This document shows positions 37,340-46,452 of a DNA stretch of 64,000 bases, piece by piece. Within the stretch, counting starts at the first letter, position 1. Each line of letters starts with the position of its first letter. Under the pieces are notes generated by a model. That model did no database searches. It was given only the letters and a program-made list of their open reading frames with translations, and was not told where the DNA came from. This DNA is from Oryzicola mucosus. Its GTDB lineage: Bacteria; Pseudomonadota; Alphaproteobacteria; Rhizobiales; Rhizobiaceae. The position numbers were made by a program, and so were the translations under genes. The stretch covers positions 166,921-230,920 of the forward strand of contig NZ_JACVVX010000006.1 of the NCBI RefSeq assembly GCF_014534685.1. Reading direction: 5' to 3'.

Positions 37340-37566
37340 GCTCCCTACTCCGCAGGAGGAAGCCGTCACGGTAAACAAACATGGTAACTCGGTGGTTAAA
37401 GACGCGTCTAAACACCCTCTGGGACCTCTCAGCGTTCCCCGACCCACCTTCTTCGCGGTTTGCGCCAGGCCTTTACCGGCCATTAACCCTAACAAGGTCA
37501 TAACGAGTTCGATCCTGATATCGCCGCTTCGCAGCTCGCGACCATTCAAAAGGTAGCCGTTGAGAT

Positions 37567-38136
37567 ATGAAAAGCTTCTCTCACCTCAGCCAGGCGGTTG
37601 TCGCGGTGATGCTGCTCGCAGTGGCAGGCTGCTCGACCTATCGCCCCGCTCCGGAAGCCTTTCATGCCGCAATCGACGAGCCCTATCGGCTGGGGGCCGG
37701 CGACCGCGTTCGCGTCACCGTTTTCGAGCAGGACGGCCTGACCAACGTCTATAGCGTCGACCAGTCCGGCTACATTTCCTTCCCGCTAGTCGGAGCGGTG
37801 GCAGCGCGGGGGAAAACCGCCAAGGAAATTGAAGGCACAATCGCCGCTCGGCTGCGCGAAGGCTATCTGCGCGACCCCGACGTTGCGGTGGAAGTCGACC
37901 GCTACCGGTCGGTGTTCGTCATGGGCGAAGTCGGCGCGGCAGGGCAGTATTCTTTTGTCCCGGGCATGACGGTCCAGCAGGCAATCGCGATGGCGGGCGG
38001 CTTCACGCCTCGCGCTTCGCAAGTCGATGCCGACATCACCCGCTCCGTTAACGGCAATGTCGTCACCGGTCGGGTGCTGATTTCCGATCCCATCATTCCG
38101 GGAGACACGATCTACATCCGCGAGCGCCTGTTCTAG
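37567..38136 (+). CDS. Polysaccharide export lipoprotein (Wza/GumB-like)
   Basis: 189 residues. The signal MKSFSHLSQAVVAVMLLAVAGC ends in a lipobox (VAGC), so it is anchored in the outer membrane. YRLGAGDRVRVTVFEQDGLTNVYSVDQSGYISFPLVGAVAARGKTAKEIEGTIAARL is the Poly_export domain, and SVFVMGEVGAAGQYSFVPGMTVQQAIAMAGGFT is the SLBB domain. It is the short form, like rhizobial ExoF-type proteins, without the long C-terminus of Wza. It is divergent from the Wzz-like gene and upstream of the initiating transferase. Confidence 0.88.
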   Translation: MKSFSHLSQAVVAVMLLAVAGCSTYRPAPEAFHAAIDEPYRLGAGDRVRVTVFEQDGLTNVYSVDQSGYISFPLVGAVAARGKTAKEIEGTIAARLREGYLRDPDVAVEVDRYRSVFVMGEVGAAGQYSFVPGMTVQQAIAMAGGFTPRASQVDADITRSVNGNVVTGRVLISDPIIPGDTIYIRERLF

Positions 38137-38271
38137 GGCGCAGCGGCACGAGTTCCGCCACCACGATTTCACGAACAGCAACCGGCAAACTTCTCTTCTC
38201 AACCCCTCGTTAGGGAAGACACCGGTTCATGACTGCGGGTTTTAAAGGTCTCGCGTAGCCCGCCCCCTCTT

Positions 38272-38307
38272 CCCGCCGGAAGCGTATTCCGTCACGCTTC
38301 CGGTGGG
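38272..38307. other. Strong hairpin upstream of the glycosylphosphotransferase gene
   Basis: CCGGAAGCGT (38276-38285) pairs perfectly with ACGCTTCCGG (38294-38303) and extends outward to about 14 bp with one G-T pair. It lies in the 254-bp gap between the export lipoprotein and the transferase. It may be a terminator (only a T-rich tail, no pure run) or part of the 5' leader. I saw nothing else clear in this gap. Confidence 0.5.
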
Positions 38308-38390
38308 TTGCGCTTGTTTGCTTGACGAGATTTCAAGCTTTTTTAGCGGATTTGCGCTATGCAACGCTCAAGAGGCGACAGGACCTGTTT

Positions 38391-39923
38391 ATGAAAGAGA
38401 TCGATCCGGCGGGCCGCTTCTCGGCGAAGTCCGTCCGCAGTGCTGAGACCAGACAGAACGGCGACAGCGGCAATCTCAACGAGGTGGCGCGGCAGGTGGC
38501 GGCTCAGTATCGTGCCGATACGCTGTCGCCTGTCATGGTGTGTGGGGTTCTGCATCTCATCGAATTTGGCGTCCTGTTCCTGTCGGGCATCGCGCTCTAC
38601 GCCTTCAACGTCAGCTTCTTCAGCCACCTCGTCTGGCAATATCTGATGGTCATAGCCGTGGTTTCGGCCGTGGCGGTCATCATTCTCGACATTCTCGACT
38701 GCTACCAGATTCAGGCTGTGATGCGGCCGCTCCGCTCGCTGACGCGCATCCTTCTCGGCTGGGCCGGAACCTTCGCACTCATGGCGGTGGTTGCCTTCTT
38801 CTTGAAAATCTCCTCCGACTTCTCACGCCTGCTTTTCGGCACCTGGTTCGCGGTCGGTTTCGTTCTGCTCGTGGCATTGCGGCTGATCGTGTCGACGGTG
38901 CTGCGGCGCTGGGCTCGCAACGGACGCATGGAGCGCCGCGCTGTCATCGTCGGTGGCGGCAAAGCCGCTGAGGTTCTGATCCGCCAGCTGGAACAGCAGC
39001 CCTATAACGACATACGCATCTGCGGCATCTTCGACGACCGCGACGATGTCCGATCGCCGCCGATCGTTGCCGGTTATCCGAAACTTGGCACCATTTCCGA
39101 ACTCGTCGAATTCGCCCGCATCGCGCGTGTCGACATGCTGATCGTGTCGCTGCCGCTCACGGCGGAAGGACGAGTGCTTCAGCTACTCAAGAAGCTTTGG
39201 GTGCTGCCCGTCGACATCCGCCTGTCGGCCCATTCCAATCAGTTGCAGTTCCGTCCCCGCGCCTACTCCTATATCGGCGCGGTTGCGATGCTCGACATCT
39301 TCGACAAGCCGATCACCGACTGGGATTCGGTCGCCAAGCGCATTTTCGATATCGCCTTCAGCCTTCTCGGCATCGTCGTCTTCTCGCCCATCATGCTGAT
39401 CACGGCGATTGCGATCAAACTGGATTCCAAGGGACCGGTCCTCTTCAAGCAGAAACGCCACGGCTTCAACAACGAGATTATCGAAGTCTACAAGTTCCGT
39501 TCGATGTACACTGACCAGTCCGATCCGACCGCGAAGAAATCGGTGACCAAGAACGATCCGCGCGTCACACGCGTGGGACGTTTCATCCGTAAGACCTCAA
39601 TCGACGAGTTGCCGCAGTTCTTCAATGCGCTGTTCGGCAGCCTGTCGCTTGTCGGTCCCCGCCCGCATGCGATTGCGGCGCAGTCGCATAACCTGCTCTA
39701 CACCGAAGTGGTGGATGGCTATTTCGCCCGACACAAGGTCAAGCCCGGGGTCACGGGTTGGGCACAGATCAATGGCTGGCGCGGCGAGATGGATACGGAC
39801 GAGAAAATCCGAATGCGGACGGAGCTCGATCTTTATTACATCGAGAACTGGTCGCTGTGGTTCGACCTGAAAATTCTGGCACTGACGCCGATCCGGCTTC
39901 TGAACACCGAAAACGCCTATTGA
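38391..39923 (+). CDS. Undecaprenyl-phosphate glycosylphosphotransferase (WcaJ/ExoY family)
   Basis: 510 residues. It puts the first sugar phosphate on the lipid carrier for exopolysaccharide. Four N-terminal helices (about residues 45-170) precede a nucleotide-binding-like domain (RRAVIVGGGKAAEVLIRQL, about 185), a membrane segment, and the catalytic domain: KRIFDIAFSLLGIVVFSPIMLITAIAIKLDSKGPVLFKQKRHGFNNE, then YKFRSMYT, RKTSIDELPQFFNALFGSLSLVGPRPHA and KPGVTGWAQINGWRGE. The ATG at 38391 has GGA 7 nt upstream; a TTG at 38322 is rejected. With the Wzz-like and Wza-like genes it outlines an exopolysaccharide pathway, but the polymerase, flippase and other transferases lie elsewhere. Confidence 0.93.
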   Translation: MKEIDPAGRFSAKSVRSAETRQNGDSGNLNEVARQVAAQYRADTLSPVMVCGVLHLIEFGVLFLSGIALYAFNVSFFSHLVWQYLMVIAVVSAVAVIILDILDCYQIQAVMRPLRSLTRILLGWAGTFALMAVVAFFLKISSDFSRLLFGTWFAVGFVLLVALRLIVSTVLRRWARNGRMERRAVIVGGGKAAEVLIRQLEQQPYNDIRICGIFDDRDDVRSPPIVAGYPKLGTISELVEFARIARVDMLIVSLPLTAEGRVLQLLKKLWVLPVDIRLSAHSNQLQFRPRAYSYIGAVAMLDIFDKPITDWDSVAKRIFDIAFSLLGIVVFSPIMLITAIAIKLDSKGPVLFKQKRHGFNNEIIEVYKFRSMYTDQSDPTAKKSVTKNDPRVTRVGRFIRKTSIDELPQFFNALFGSLSLVGPRPHAIAAQSHNLLYTEVVDGYFARHKVKPGVTGWAQINGWRGEMDTDEKIRMRTELDLYYIENWSLWFDLKILALTPIRLLNTENAY

Positions 39924-40079
39924 AATTGGTTCCCCCAATCTCCGCTCAACAATCTGTGACCACTTTGTGAGGCTGGTTTACCGTCCCCAAGGAAACCAAA
40001 CAGTCCTGAAAAGCTTATTGGGTACGCTCTGCAAGATAAGCAGGCGACCCAAGACAGATAGAATTCAGGGAGATTTCAA

Positions 40080-40331
40080 ATGAAGAAACTTGTTCTGGCT
40101 CTTGCAGCAGTAACATTCCTCGCAGGCGGCGCTTTCGCTGCCCAGACCAATGGTGTTGTTAAAGAGTATAACGCGGAATCTCGCGTGATTACTTTTGAAG
40201 ACGGCACCAGCTTCACCATCCCGGCAGACGTCGCCATCCCACCGGAAGTAGCGGTTGGTAAGAGCGTTTCGATCGACACCGACGAAAACGACGCGACGAT
40301 CGTGAAAACCGTTCTCGTAAACCCGATGTAA
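40080..40331 (+). CDS. DUF1344 family secreted protein
   Basis: 83 residues with a signal peptide (MKKLVLALAAVTFLAGGAFA, cut before AQTNG). The mature ~63 residues, GVVKEYNAESRVITFEDGTSFTIPADVAIPPEVAVGKSVSIDTDE, form a short beta barrel typical of DUF1344, a rhizobial family without known function. AGGGAGAT lies 6 nt before the ATG. It ends in a shared terminator with ribE. Confidence 0.82.
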   Translation: MKKLVLALAAVTFLAGGAFAAQTNGVVKEYNAESRVITFEDGTSFTIPADVAIPPEVAVGKSVSIDTDENDATIVKTVLVNPM

Positions 40332-40346
40332 TGGGTTAACGCCGAT

Positions 40347-40379
40347 ATAAGCCCCTGCACTTCTGGTGCGGGGGCTTAT
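40347..40379. terminator. Bidirectional terminator containing the ribE stop codon
   Basis: ATAAGCCCCTGCAC (40347-40360) pairs with GTGCGGGGGCTTAT (40366-40379). The ribE stop (complement of TTA at 40376-40378) lies within the right arm, so translation of ribE reaches into the stem. Confidence 0.75.
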
Positions 40380-40996
40380 TTGCGTTTTAAAGCGTCGAAT
40401 TCCATCAGCCGCGCCGCATAGCGCGCCATCGTGTCGACTTCCATATTCAGCGGATCGCCCTCCGCCCGCTCGCCCCAAGTGGTCACCTGCAGCGAATGAT
40501 GGATGAGAAGGACATCGAACACATTTCCATCGACCTTATTGACCGTCAGCGATGTGCCATCGAGCGCCACCGAGCCCTTGGGCGCGACGAACCGAGCCAA
40601 ATCATCGGGTGCCTCGATACGGAAACGTACGGCCTCGCCTTCGGTCTCGCGCGCCACAATGCGAGCCATCCCGTCGACATGACCCGAGACGATATGACCG
40701 CCAAGTTCATCGCCCACTTTCAAGGCGCGTTCCAGATTGATGGGGCGTCCTGCGGACCAAGACGACGCTGTCGTCAGTCGAAGGGCTTCCTCCCAAGCCT
40801 CGACCTCGAACCACCGATCATTTGATCCGGCTTCAGGAAGTGCCACGACCGTCAAGCAGACGCCTGCACAGGCAATCGACGCGCCGATATCGATCGTCGA
40901 TGGATCGTAAGCGGTTTGGATGCGCAATCGCACGCCCTCGTCGAGCGGGGCAACCGAGGCCACGGTGCCGATATCGCTTACGATGCCTGTGAACAT
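40376..40996 (-). CDS. ribE: Riboflavin synthase, alpha chain
   Basis: 206 residues with two related beta-barrel halves; it dismutates two lumazine molecules into riboflavin. [12 protein letters not shown] begins the first barrel with CAGVCLTVVAL; the second begins GGHIVSGHVDGMARIV with GSVALDGTSLTVNKVD. The ATG at 40996 overlaps the ribD stop by one base (TGATG), giving translational coupling. A frame up to 41014 exists but MFTGIV is the family start. The gene is called ribE or ribC in different organisms. Confidence 0.96.
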   Translation of the reverse strand: MFTGIVSDIGTVASVAPLDEGVRLRIQTAYDPSTIDIGASIACAGVCLTVVALPEAGSNDRWFEVEAWEEALRLTTASSWSAGRPINLERALKVGDELGGHIVSGHVDGMARIVARETEGEAVRFRIEAPDDLARFVAPKGSVALDGTSLTVNKVDGNVFDVLLIHHSLQVTTWGERAEGDPLNMEVDTMARYAARLMEFDALKRK

Positions 40997-42120
40997 CAGA
41001 CCGCCCTCACCCATTCCATATAGCGGTCCTCGCCATAATTCTCTTCGCGGACCAGATGAAAGCCGGCGGGGATACGTGTTTCGTCGATCGGAGCATCGAT
41101 CCCGCCCTCGCCGATTTCCTCCGGGCCGCGATACAGACAGATGCGGTCGACCAGACCTTCCTCGATAAACGCTTTCGCCGTCTCTGCGCCACCCTCGACG
41201 ATCACGCTGGACATGCCGCGCGCTGCCAGATCCTCAAGCAGTTCGGGGAGCGCCATGCGCCCTTCATAGTCTTCGGTCGCCAGAATTTGGATGCCCAGCC
41301 TCTCCAACGCTTCGCGTCGCCTTGCATCCGCTCCAGGCAGAACCGCCACATAGAGCGGCACTTCGCCGGAGGATAGCACCAGCTTCGAATCCTCAGGCAG
41401 GCGCGCCTGCCCATCGAGAACGATTCTGGCCGGCGACCGCCCCTTCAGACCGGCCAAACGAACGGTCAGTTCCGGGTTGTCAGCAAGTGCGGTGCCGATG
41501 CCCACCAGGATTGCATCGCATTCTGCGCGCAGCATGTGGAGTTGGCGCCGCGCAATATCGCCGGTGATCGCCACCTGCCCCTCGCCGCGACGGCCAATCA
41601 TGCCATCGCTGGAAAGCGCAAGTTTTAGAATCACTTCCGGTCGCTTGCTCACCGAACGTCTCATATAACCCGCCATCTGGCATGCGGCCTCCTCGGCCAG
41701 TACGCCCTCGGTCACCTCAAGTCCTGCCGCCCGCAGAATGGCATAGCCTTTCCCCGAAACGCGCGGGTCGGGGTCGCTGGCTGCTCCGACGACCCGTGCA
41801 ATGCCTGCGGTCACCAGCGCCTCTGCGCAAGGCGGTGTCCGCCCATGATGCGCGCAAGGCTCGAGCGTCACGTAAGCCGTGGCTCCGCGCGCCAGTTCGC
41901 CCGCCTCCGCGAGCGCGACAGTCTCCGCATGTGGGCGACCACCGCTGGCGGTGATGCCGCGCCCAACGATGTAAGGCCCCGACCCGTCATTGCGGACGAT
42001 CAAAGTTCCGACGGACGGATTGGTCGAGGTAAGGCCCAGATTGCGGCGCGACAGCCGAAGAGCCGCTGCCATATAGCGCCGGTCGAGCTTGTCATGATGG
42101 GAAACACCTTTGCTTGTCAT
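40996..42120 (-). CDS. ribD: Bifunctional riboflavin deaminase/reductase RibD
   Basis: 374 residues. The N-terminal cytidine-deaminase-like domain carries the zinc site [10 protein letters not shown] and [19 protein letters not shown]. The C-terminal reductase domain begins [17 protein letters not shown], with SPARIVLDG and [27 protein letters not shown]. It converts the first pyrimidine intermediate of riboflavin synthesis in two steps. The ATG overlaps the nrdR stop (ATGA). Confidence 0.96.
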   Translation of the reverse strand: MTSKGVSHHDKLDRRYMAAALRLSRRNLGLTSTNPSVGTLIVRNDGSGPYIVGRGITASGGRPHAETVALAEAGELARGATAYVTLEPCAHHGRTPPCAEALVTAGIARVVGAASDPDPRVSGKGYAILRAAGLEVTEGVLAEEAACQMAGYMRRSVSKRPEVILKLALSSDGMIGRRGEGQVAITGDIARRQLHMLRAECDAILVGIGTALADNPELTVRLAGLKGRSPARIVLDGQARLPEDSKLVLSSGEVPLYVAVLPGADARRREALERLGIQILATEDYEGRMALPELLEDLAARGMSSVIVEGGAETAKAFIEEGLVDRICLYRGPEEIGEGGIDAPIDETRIPAGFHLVREENYGEDRYMEWVRAV

Positions 42121-42587
42121 CGCTCGGCCCCATCTTCTTCGCCCTTCAACTCGCCCAGGACATCGTGGAAATCCTTGGCCTCGCGGAAGTTGCGGTAGAC
42201 GGAAGCAAACCGGACATAGGCGACATCGTCCAGCGACTTCAGAGCATCCATGACCAGCCGACCGATTTCTCCCGACGCAATCTCACTCTCGCCAGAACTT
42301 TCGAGCTGGCGAACGATGCCGCTGACGGCGCGTTCGATGCGCTCGGGATCGACATTGCGTTTGCGGCAGGCGATTTCGATGGACCGCGCCAGCTTGTCGC
42401 GATCGAATGGCACCTTGCGGCCCGACTTCTTGGTCACGATGAGGTCGCGCAATTGCACGCGTTCGAAGGTGGTGAAGCGGCCTCCGCAAACCGGACAGAT
42501 TCGACGGCGGCGGATGGCCGCGCCGTCTTCGGCAGGACGCGAGTCCTTCACCTGCGTGTCTTCAGACTGACAATATGGGCAACGCAT
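42117..42587 (-). CDS. nrdR: Transcriptional repressor NrdR
   Basis: 156 residues. The zinc ribbon [44 protein letters not shown] is followed by an ATP-cone domain ([29 protein letters not shown]). NrdR senses ATP/dATP and represses ribonucleotide reductase genes. The ATG at 42587 is set by MRCPYC; earlier in-frame residues are not conserved. It sits between glyA and ribD in the common alphaproteobacterial order. Confidence 0.97.
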   Translation of the reverse strand: MRCPYCQSEDTQVKDSRPAEDGAAIRRRRICPVCGGRFTTFERVQLRDLIVTKKSGRKVPFDRDKLARSIEIACRKRNVDPERIERAVSGIVRQLESSGESEIASGEIGRLVMDALKSLDDVAYVRFASVYRNFREAKDFHDVLGELKGEEDGAER

Positions 42588-42737
42588 GACAATCCCTGGC
42601 TGCGATTCCTCGGCAGCCAAGGTCTAGAGCAAGATGCGCCGAGATTAAAGCACTAGCCCACATCCGGATGGAGATTGGCCATTTGCCCGCCGTATCAAGG
42701 CATTGACGGGCAGCGTTGATGCGCCGCCCGCGCAGGC

Positions 42738-44039
42738 TCAAGCGAGATAGGAATACATCGGGAAGCGTTCGGTCAGCGACACGACCTTGGTCTTCACCGC
42801 GGCCTCGACCGCGGCATTGCCCTCATCCGAGTTGGCAATTTTCAGGCCGTCGAGCACCTCGGCGATCAGCGAGCCAATCTCGCGGAACTCGGCTTCGCCG
42901 AAGCCGCGCGTCGTGCCGGCGGGGGTGCCAAGGCGGATGCCGGAGGTCACGAACGGCTTCTCGGGATCAAACGGAATGCCGTTCTTGTTGCAGGTGATGT
43001 TGGCGCGGCCAAGTGCGGCTTCCGCGCGCTTGCCTGTGGCGTTCTTGGGACGCAGGTCTACCAGCATGAGATGGTTGTCGGTGCCGCCGGAAACGATGTC
43101 GAGCCCGGTGTCCTTGAGGCTCTCCGCCAAGGCTTTGGCGTTGTTGACCACGTTCTGCGCATAGGACTTGAATTCAGGCTTCAGCGCTTCGCCGAACGCG
43201 ACCGCCTTGGCTGCGATGACATGCATCAGCGGGCCGCCCTGAAGGCCCGGAAACACTGCCGAGTTCATCTTCTTGGCCATATCCTCATCGTTGGTGAGGA
43301 TCATGCCGCCGCGTGGCCCGCGCAACGATTTGTGCGTGGTCGTGGTCACGACATGTGCATGCGGGATTGGCGACGGATGGACGCCGCCGGCCACGAGACC
43401 TGCGATATGGGCCATGTCCACCATCAAATAGGCGCCGACGCTGTCGGCGATCTCGCGGAAGCGCTTCCAGTCCCAGACGCGCGAATAGGCGGTGCCGCCA
43501 GCGAGAATGAGTTTCGGCTTGTGCTGCTGGGCGAGCTTTTCGATCTCTTCCATATCCAGGAGATTATCGTCCTTGCGCACGCCGTAAGAGACGACGTTGA
43601 ACCACTTGCCGGACATGTTGACCGGCGAGCCATGGGTAAGGTGACCGCCGGAGTTGAGGTCGAGGCCCATGAAGGTGTCGCCCGGCTGCAGCAGCGCCAG
43701 GAACACCGCCTGGTTCATCTGGCTGCCCGAATTCGGCTGCACGTTGGCGAAGTTGCAACCGAACAGTTGCTTGGCGCGCTCGATGGCAAGGGTTTCGGCG
43801 ACATCGACATACTGGCAGCCGCCATAATATCGCTTGCCCGGATAACCTTCGGCATATTTATTGGTCATGATCGAGCCCTGCGCTTCGAGCACAGCGCGCG
43901 AGACGATGTTTTCCGACGCGATCAGTTCGATCTCATGGCGCTGCCGGCCCAGTTCGTTGCGGATCGAGCCGAAAATCTCCGGGTCGATCTCTGCGAGCGG
44001 GGTTTCAAAGAAGTCTTTGGTCTTCGAAGCGGATGCCAT
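42738..44039 (-). CDS. glyA: Serine hydroxymethyltransferase
   Basis: A 433-residue PLP enzyme that interconverts serine and glycine with tetrahydrofolate, the main source of one-carbon units. [43 protein letters not shown] is the universal start region. The PLP lysine is in [17 protein letters not shown] (about residue 242). GAGGAAAT precedes the ATG at 44039. nrdR, ribD and ribE follow on the same strand after a 150-bp gap. Confidence 0.98.
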   Translation of the reverse strand: MASASKTKDFFETPLAEIDPEIFGSIRNELGRQRHEIELIASENIVSRAVLEAQGSIMTNKYAEGYPGKRYYGGCQYVDVAETLAIERAKQLFGCNFANVQPNSGSQMNQAVFLALLQPGDTFMGLDLNSGGHLTHGSPVNMSGKWFNVVSYGVRKDDNLLDMEEIEKLAQQHKPKLILAGGTAYSRVWDWKRFREIADSVGAYLMVDMAHIAGLVAGGVHPSPIPHAHVVTTTTHKSLRGPRGGMILTNDEDMAKKMNSAVFPGLQGGPLMHVIAAKAVAFGEALKPEFKSYAQNVVNNAKALAESLKDTGLDIVSGGTDNHLMLVDLRPKNATGKRAEAALGRANITCNKNGIPFDPEKPFVTSGIRLGTPAGTTRGFGEAEFREIGSLIAEVLDGLKIANSDEGNAAVEAAVKTKVVSLTERFPMYSYLA

Positions 44040-44166
44040 GATGGTGATTTCCTCGGTGTCCGTAAGGGAAAGGCGGATACAGGCGGGCCATTAACACACT
44101 TGCCGCAGGCCTGCCACGCTCTCACTGCGAAATTCGTTTGCCGCTTTACGCCAAAGCGCCAAAAGA

Positions 44167-44192
44167 AAAAGCCGCCCCGAGGGACGGCTTTT
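44167..44192 (-). terminator. Terminator of the L,D-transpeptidase gene
   Basis: AAAAGCCGCCC pairs with GGGACGGCTTTT (one mismatch) just past the stop at 44211 on the minus strand, and the run of A before it reads as T on that strand. Confidence 0.75.
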
Positions 44193-44210
44193 GCAAAAAT
44201 TGCTGTTCGA

Positions 44211-45461
44211 TCAGATCGCGGAAGAAAGCTGCAGTTCGCGCGCGCCGTCGAGATGGTAGATGTCGTCGCGGAAGTGGACGACGCTGTCGCCGGTCGACCA
44301 GGCAGAAACATACTCGAAATAGACCGGCACAGGATTGGTGATCGCGACCGGCGTGCTCTCACCGCTCTTGATGGTCTGTTCGAAGCGCTGGCGATTCCAG
44401 CCTGCCGTGTCGCGCATGATCCAGGTGACGAGATCGCGCACGTTCTGGACGCGGACGCAGCCCGACGAATCGAAGCGCATCAGCTTGTTGAACAGGCCCT
44501 GCGACGGCGTGTCGTGCATGTAGGTCGCATGGCTGTTGGGGAAGTTGATCTTGACCGAAGCCATGGCGTTGATCTTGCCCGGATCCTGGCGGAAGCGGAA
44601 CTTGGCCGCATCTTCGGTAGACCAGTCGATGGTCGTCGGGTCGATCTCGCCCTGCGGCCCCAGAATACGAATGGCGTTCTTCTTCAGATATTCCGGATCC
44701 TTGCGCATTAGCGGAATGATGTCCTTGCGAACGATCGATTCAGGCGCGTTCCAATAAGGATTGACGATGATCTCGTTGATCTTGGACGCGAGGATCGGAG
44801 TCTGGCGGTCAATTTTGCCGACAATCGCGGTGTGGCGCAGCACGACACGGTCGTTCTCCACCGCCTCGATCTGGGCTGCCGGAATGTTGACGACGACATA
44901 GCGGCTTCCGAGCGTGCCGGCCTTTTCGCGCAGACGGGTAAGGTTGGTCTGAAGCTGGCCAAGACGAACCGGAGCGCTGACATTCATGGCGGCGTAGCTG
45001 TACTGGCCGAGAACGCCGTCGGCCGGCAGGCCATGACGGGCCTGGAAGCGCTTCACTGCAGCATCGACATAGGTATCGAACGCATTCGACACACCGGCCC
45101 GTGAGGACAGGTCACCGGAAACCATGAGTCGGCGGCGCAAGGCGGCGACATCGGGGTCGATGACGCCGAGTTGCAGCTTCTTCGTGTCCGGAACGGACGG
45201 CCATCCGCCCTGGGCTACGATCTGACCATAGGAGTTGATCGCCTGCTCGACAAAAGAAACCGTCTGCGGGGAAAAGATCGGCAGGGTGGTTGCCACCTTG
45301 CCGCCCTGGGTGGCGCGGGCGTCGAACTGATCATCCCAGTTTCCACGACGCTTGGCGCCCAGGAGCTCCGAGATTGCGTCCTGTGCGCTGGCGCGGCCGG
45401 CAACCAACGAGGCACCCACAGCGGTTGCACCGTACAGAAAATTACGACGACTGGTTTTCAT
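44211..45461 (-). CDS. Murein L,D-transpeptidase (YkuD/YcbB-like), Tat signal
   Basis: 416 residues; it makes 3-3 cross-links or related bonds in peptidoglycan. MKTSRRNFLYGATAVGASLVAGRASA is a twin-arginine signal peptide. LGVIDPDVAALRRRL ... YVDAAVKRFQARHGLPADGVLG is a peptidoglycan-binding domain (about residues 120-190). The catalytic domain ends with HDTPSQGLFNKLMRFDSSGCVRVQN, carrying the active cysteine. The start at 45461 is fixed by the Tat motif. The MarR-type gene ldtR lies upstream on the same strand, 298 bp away, matching the ldtR-ldtP pair known from Liberibacter and Sinorhizobium. Confidence 0.93.
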   Translation of the reverse strand: MKTSRRNFLYGATAVGASLVAGRASAQDAISELLGAKRRGNWDDQFDARATQGGKVATTLPIFSPQTVSFVEQAINSYGQIVAQGGWPSVPDTKKLQLGVIDPDVAALRRRLMVSGDLSSRAGVSNAFDTYVDAAVKRFQARHGLPADGVLGQYSYAAMNVSAPVRLGQLQTNLTRLREKAGTLGSRYVVVNIPAAQIEAVENDRVVLRHTAIVGKIDRQTPILASKINEIIVNPYWNAPESIVRKDIIPLMRKDPEYLKKNAIRILGPQGEIDPTTIDWSTEDAAKFRFRQDPGKINAMASVKINFPNSHATYMHDTPSQGLFNKLMRFDSSGCVRVQNVRDLVTWIMRDTAGWNRQRFEQTIKSGESTPVAITNPVPVYFEYVSAWSTGDSVVHFRDDIYHLDGARELQLSSAI

Positions 45462-45541
45462 GAACGATCGACCTTCCACCTGTTCGGCAAACGTTAAGCA
45501 TGCCGGCGAACTTACTCTCATCAAGCTTAATAAATGCCAAC

Positions 45542-45576
45542 CACGGTCTCTTCACCGTGCATCACTTCAGTGTGAT
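45542..45576. promoter_or_regulatory. Two adjacent dyads upstream of the L,D-transpeptidase
   Basis: CACGGT (45542-45547) with ACCGTG (45554-45559), and ATCAC (45561-45565) with GTGAT (45572-45576), lie 80-115 bp upstream of the start. They could be LdtR operators or leader hairpins. The regulator assignment is inferred. Confidence 0.35.
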
Positions 45577-45668
45577 ACGGACGCTGGCGGACGGCGAAGC
45601 CTGATCTACCGGCTACCGGATTTTCATCGGAATATGGCGGCAGCGTGGCCACCCTTCCCCGACCGGCC

Positions 45669-45705
45669 AAAAAAAACAGGACCGGGGCATTTCTGCCACC
45701 GGTCC
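45669..45705 (-). terminator. Terminator of ldtR
   Basis: GGACCGG (45679-45685) pairs with CCGGTCC (45699-45705). On the minus strand it is followed by TGTTTTTTTT, 54 bp past the ldtR stop. Confidence 0.8.
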
Positions 45706-45758
45706 TTGTCGGTCATTCTCTGTTGGTTTGATGATGCCGCCCGTCGAGAACCTAACGA

Positions 45759-46274
45759 TTACATGCGATACGCGATGGTGTCGTTCCAGAAACGGTCAAG
45801 GCGCTGCAGCGCACGGTTCATCTGCATGAACTCTTCGCTGTTGATGCCGCCGACCTGCTCGATGGAACCAATGTGGCGCTCGTAGAGGCCGCCAACGACC
45901 TCGGCCACTTCCTGACCCTTGTCGGTCAGGCTGATCCGCACCGAGCGGCGATCAATCCGCGAGCGCTGGTGGCTGATGAAGCCAAGTTCGACCAGCTTCT
46001 TTAGATTGTAGGACACGTTGGAGCCGAGATAGTAACCGCGAGAGCGCAGCTCGCCCGCCGTAAGTTCGGCGTTGCCGATATTGAACAGCAACAGCGCCTG
46101 GATAGCATTGATGTCGCTGCGGCCGTTGCGATCGAACTCATCCTTGATCACGTCAAGTAGACGGCGGTGGAGCCTTTCAACAAGCTGAAGCGATTCCATG
46201 TAGAGCGAACGAATACCGTCGCGGCGTTCGTCGGATACAGTTGCGGGCTTCGCAGCAGGACGCGAGTTGATCAT
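45759..46274 (-). CDS. ldtR: LdtR-type MarR family regulator
   Basis: 171 residues with a winged helix. INAIQALLLFNIGNAELTAGELRSRGYYLGSNVSYNLKKLVELGFISHQRSRIDRRSVRISLTDKG covers the recognition helix and wing. The protein is longer than usual MarR members and carries the YYLGSNVSYNLKKLVE stretch I associate with LdtR, which in Liberibacter and Sinorhizobium activates an L,D-transpeptidase gene and stress tolerance. The transpeptidase gene is its downstream neighbour. GAGAGG lies 8 nt before the ATG. A palindrome stands upstream at 46357-46368. Confidence 0.85.
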   Translation of the reverse strand: MINSRPAAKPATVSDERRDGIRSLYMESLQLVERLHRRLLDVIKDEFDRNGRSDINAIQALLLFNIGNAELTAGELRSRGYYLGSNVSYNLKKLVELGFISHQRSRIDRRSVRISLTDKGQEVAEVVGGLYERHIGSIEQVGGINSEEFMQMNRALQRLDRFWNDTIAYRM

Positions 46275-46356
46275 TGTTCTTGCCTCTCGTTTGTCGCCTG
46301 GTGACTTTTTGTTTTGATCACCTTGAGCACGAACCTATCGAATGCCGATAAAATTC

Positions 46357-46368
46357 GACTTAAAAGTC
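46357..46368. promoter_or_regulatory. Palindrome upstream of ldtR
   Basis: GACTT-AA-AAGTC lies 83 bp upstream of the ldtR start and overlaps TTGACT on the minus strand, a possible -35. A MarR-type autoregulatory site is plausible. Confidence 0.4.
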
Positions 46369-46452
46369 AAGCTTAACGGGAGCTTACGCAACACGGGTTT
46401 CGAAAGACGATTAACGAACCGTCACCCGCACCCAAACAATTAACCTTTATTT

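Noticed and set aside
37340..37549. N-terminal extension of the Wzz-like protein
   Set aside because: The extra 70 residues are not protein-like and cover the divergent promoter; MSNVLSS at 37339 leads straight into the first transmembrane helix.
42668..42737. Riboswitch or attenuator between glyA and nrdR
   Set aside because: The 150-bp gap shows only short GC-rich pairs and no known riboswitch core.
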